Source of the DNA: CALCHX01 sp035761165
Lineage (GTDB): Bacteria; Gemmatimonadota; Gemmatimonadetes; Gemmatimonadales; Gemmatimonadaceae
Reading direction: 5' to 3'
NCBI GenBank assembly: GCA_035761165.1
Contig: DASTRO010000278.1
Location: 1-13,820, forward strand
Length of the DNA stretch: 13,820 nucleotides
Numbering within the stretch: position 1 is the stretch's first letter; each line of letters starts with the position of its first letter. This document shows, in pieces, positions 13,487-13,820 of the stretch. The position numbers and the translations under genes are program-made. The notes beneath the pieces were generated by a model that did no database searches, was not told the origin of the DNA, and saw only the letters and a program-made list of their open reading frames with translations.

Positions 13487-13648
13487 GGGCGGGACTCCGG
13501 CGCGGGCCCGTCCGACGGCCGGCGCACGACGGGGGGGACGGGCACGACGGGCGGGACGGGCGACACGGACGGCGCGGGCCGCCTGCGGGAGGAGGCGCGG
13601 CTCGGCGCGCCGACGGCGGGCGAGGAGACGGGCGACGACATCGGGTCC

Positions 13649-13654
13649 AATATA
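13649..13654 (-). promoter_or_regulatory. Candidate -10 for mutS
   Basis: TATATT on the minus strand, five of six matches to TATAAT, in otherwise very GC-rich sequence. The region 17 bp upstream (TCGGCC) is a poor -35. The predicted transcription start would be close to ATG 13641 and about 155 bp before the mutS GTG. Confidence 0.35.
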
Positions 13655-13693
13655 GCGTCGGCGCAGGTGCGGCCGACCGAGGCGACGAGCGGG

Positions 13694-13810
13694 CGCGGGG
13701 CCCCCCCCCGAATCACACAATCGCCTCGCACGCCCGCGCGACCCGCACCGAACGATTGCCGCCAGACGCTCCCCGCTGCACGCCCCTATACGCCAGACGC
13801 CAGACGCCGC
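13694..13810 (+). repeat. Dispersed G9C-core repeat element, copy D
   Basis: CGCGGGG then nine C (13701-13709), GAATCACACAATCGC, and about 55 bp later the array GACGCTCCCCGCTGCACGCC (from 13765) followed by repeated CCAGACGC units to 13810. It aligns with copy C over core and flank, and with both arms of copy B over the array. It lies 211 bp upstream of the mutS start and is inverted relative to copies A-C. The array may continue past the window end. Confidence 0.8.
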
Positions 13811-13820
13811 CCCTCCCGTC

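Larger units (their letters stand above)
13487..13820. other. mutS upstream region with possible leader ORF
   Basis: 334 bp to the window end. On the minus strand, TATATT (13649-13654) is the only AT-rich site and a plausible -10; the -35 is poor. Seven to eight nt downstream is ATG 13641, which opens a 52-codon Pro/Ser/Arg-rich frame. Its TGA (13483-13485) overlaps the mutS GTG as GTGA. This could be a leaderless leader peptide coupling translation into mutS, or chance. Positions 13691-13820 are repeat element copy D. I see no other gene; the region beyond 13810 is cut by the window edge. Confidence 0.4.

Overview
The window is GC-rich bacterial chromosome from an uncultivated-type or little-studied lineage. 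The base composition, proteins rich in Ala, Arg and Pro, a rhomboid with a C-terminal SLTADERRML-type motif, and intergenic spaces full of 7-bp repeat arrays suggest Gemmatimonadota. That assignment is inference; no rRNA or other decisive marker is present. There are 14 convincing protein genes. Thirteen are on the minus strand and one lipoprotein gene (8571-9134) is on the plus strand. I saw no tRNA, rRNA, CRISPR array, transposase or phage gene.

Layout. 98-1000: rhomboid intramembrane protease. 1177-2894: a two-gene unit, D-alanine--D-alanine ligase (ddl) followed through an ATGA overlap by a protein that looks like a cysteine-less relative of the radical-SAM enzyme QueE. 3054-4457: cystathionine beta-synthase with a CBS-domain pair. 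4628-5062: small lipoprotein with a TonB C-terminal-like domain. 5063-5571: non-coding repeat island. 5572-6715: PRC-barrel protein and a membrane-anchored unknown. 6863-8339: lipoprotein PQQ-type sugar dehydrogenase and a one-TM small protein. 8571-9134: unknown lipoprotein. 9153-10632: an ArsR regulator - SRPBCC/AHSA1 - DinB cluster with a recognisable promoter/operator. 10706-13486: mutS. 13487-13820: mutS upstream region.

The unusual content is the repeats. Four copies of a core (4-5 G followed by exactly nine C, then GA and a partly conserved flank) lie at about 4563, 5370, 12267 and 13697. Three of the four are flanked at about 55-60 bp by arrays of degenerate 7-bp units. Further heptad arrays, each with its own sequence, occur in nearly every long gap and inside genes (ddl, two places in mutS, the end of the TonB-like gene). 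One core-plus-array copy sits inside mutS, in frame, and accounts for about 45 extra residues relative to E. coli MutS as I recall it. It places a G5C9 homopolymer in the mismatch-repair gene. This dispersed element, and the possibility that it makes mutS a reversible mutator switch, is the best candidate for something undescribed.

Functionally the named genes are mostly housekeeping: peptidoglycan precursor synthesis (ddl), sulfur amino acid metabolism (CBS), mismatch repair (mutS), membrane proteolysis (rhomboid) and periplasmic sugar oxidation. The ArsR cluster is the one clear regulated operon.
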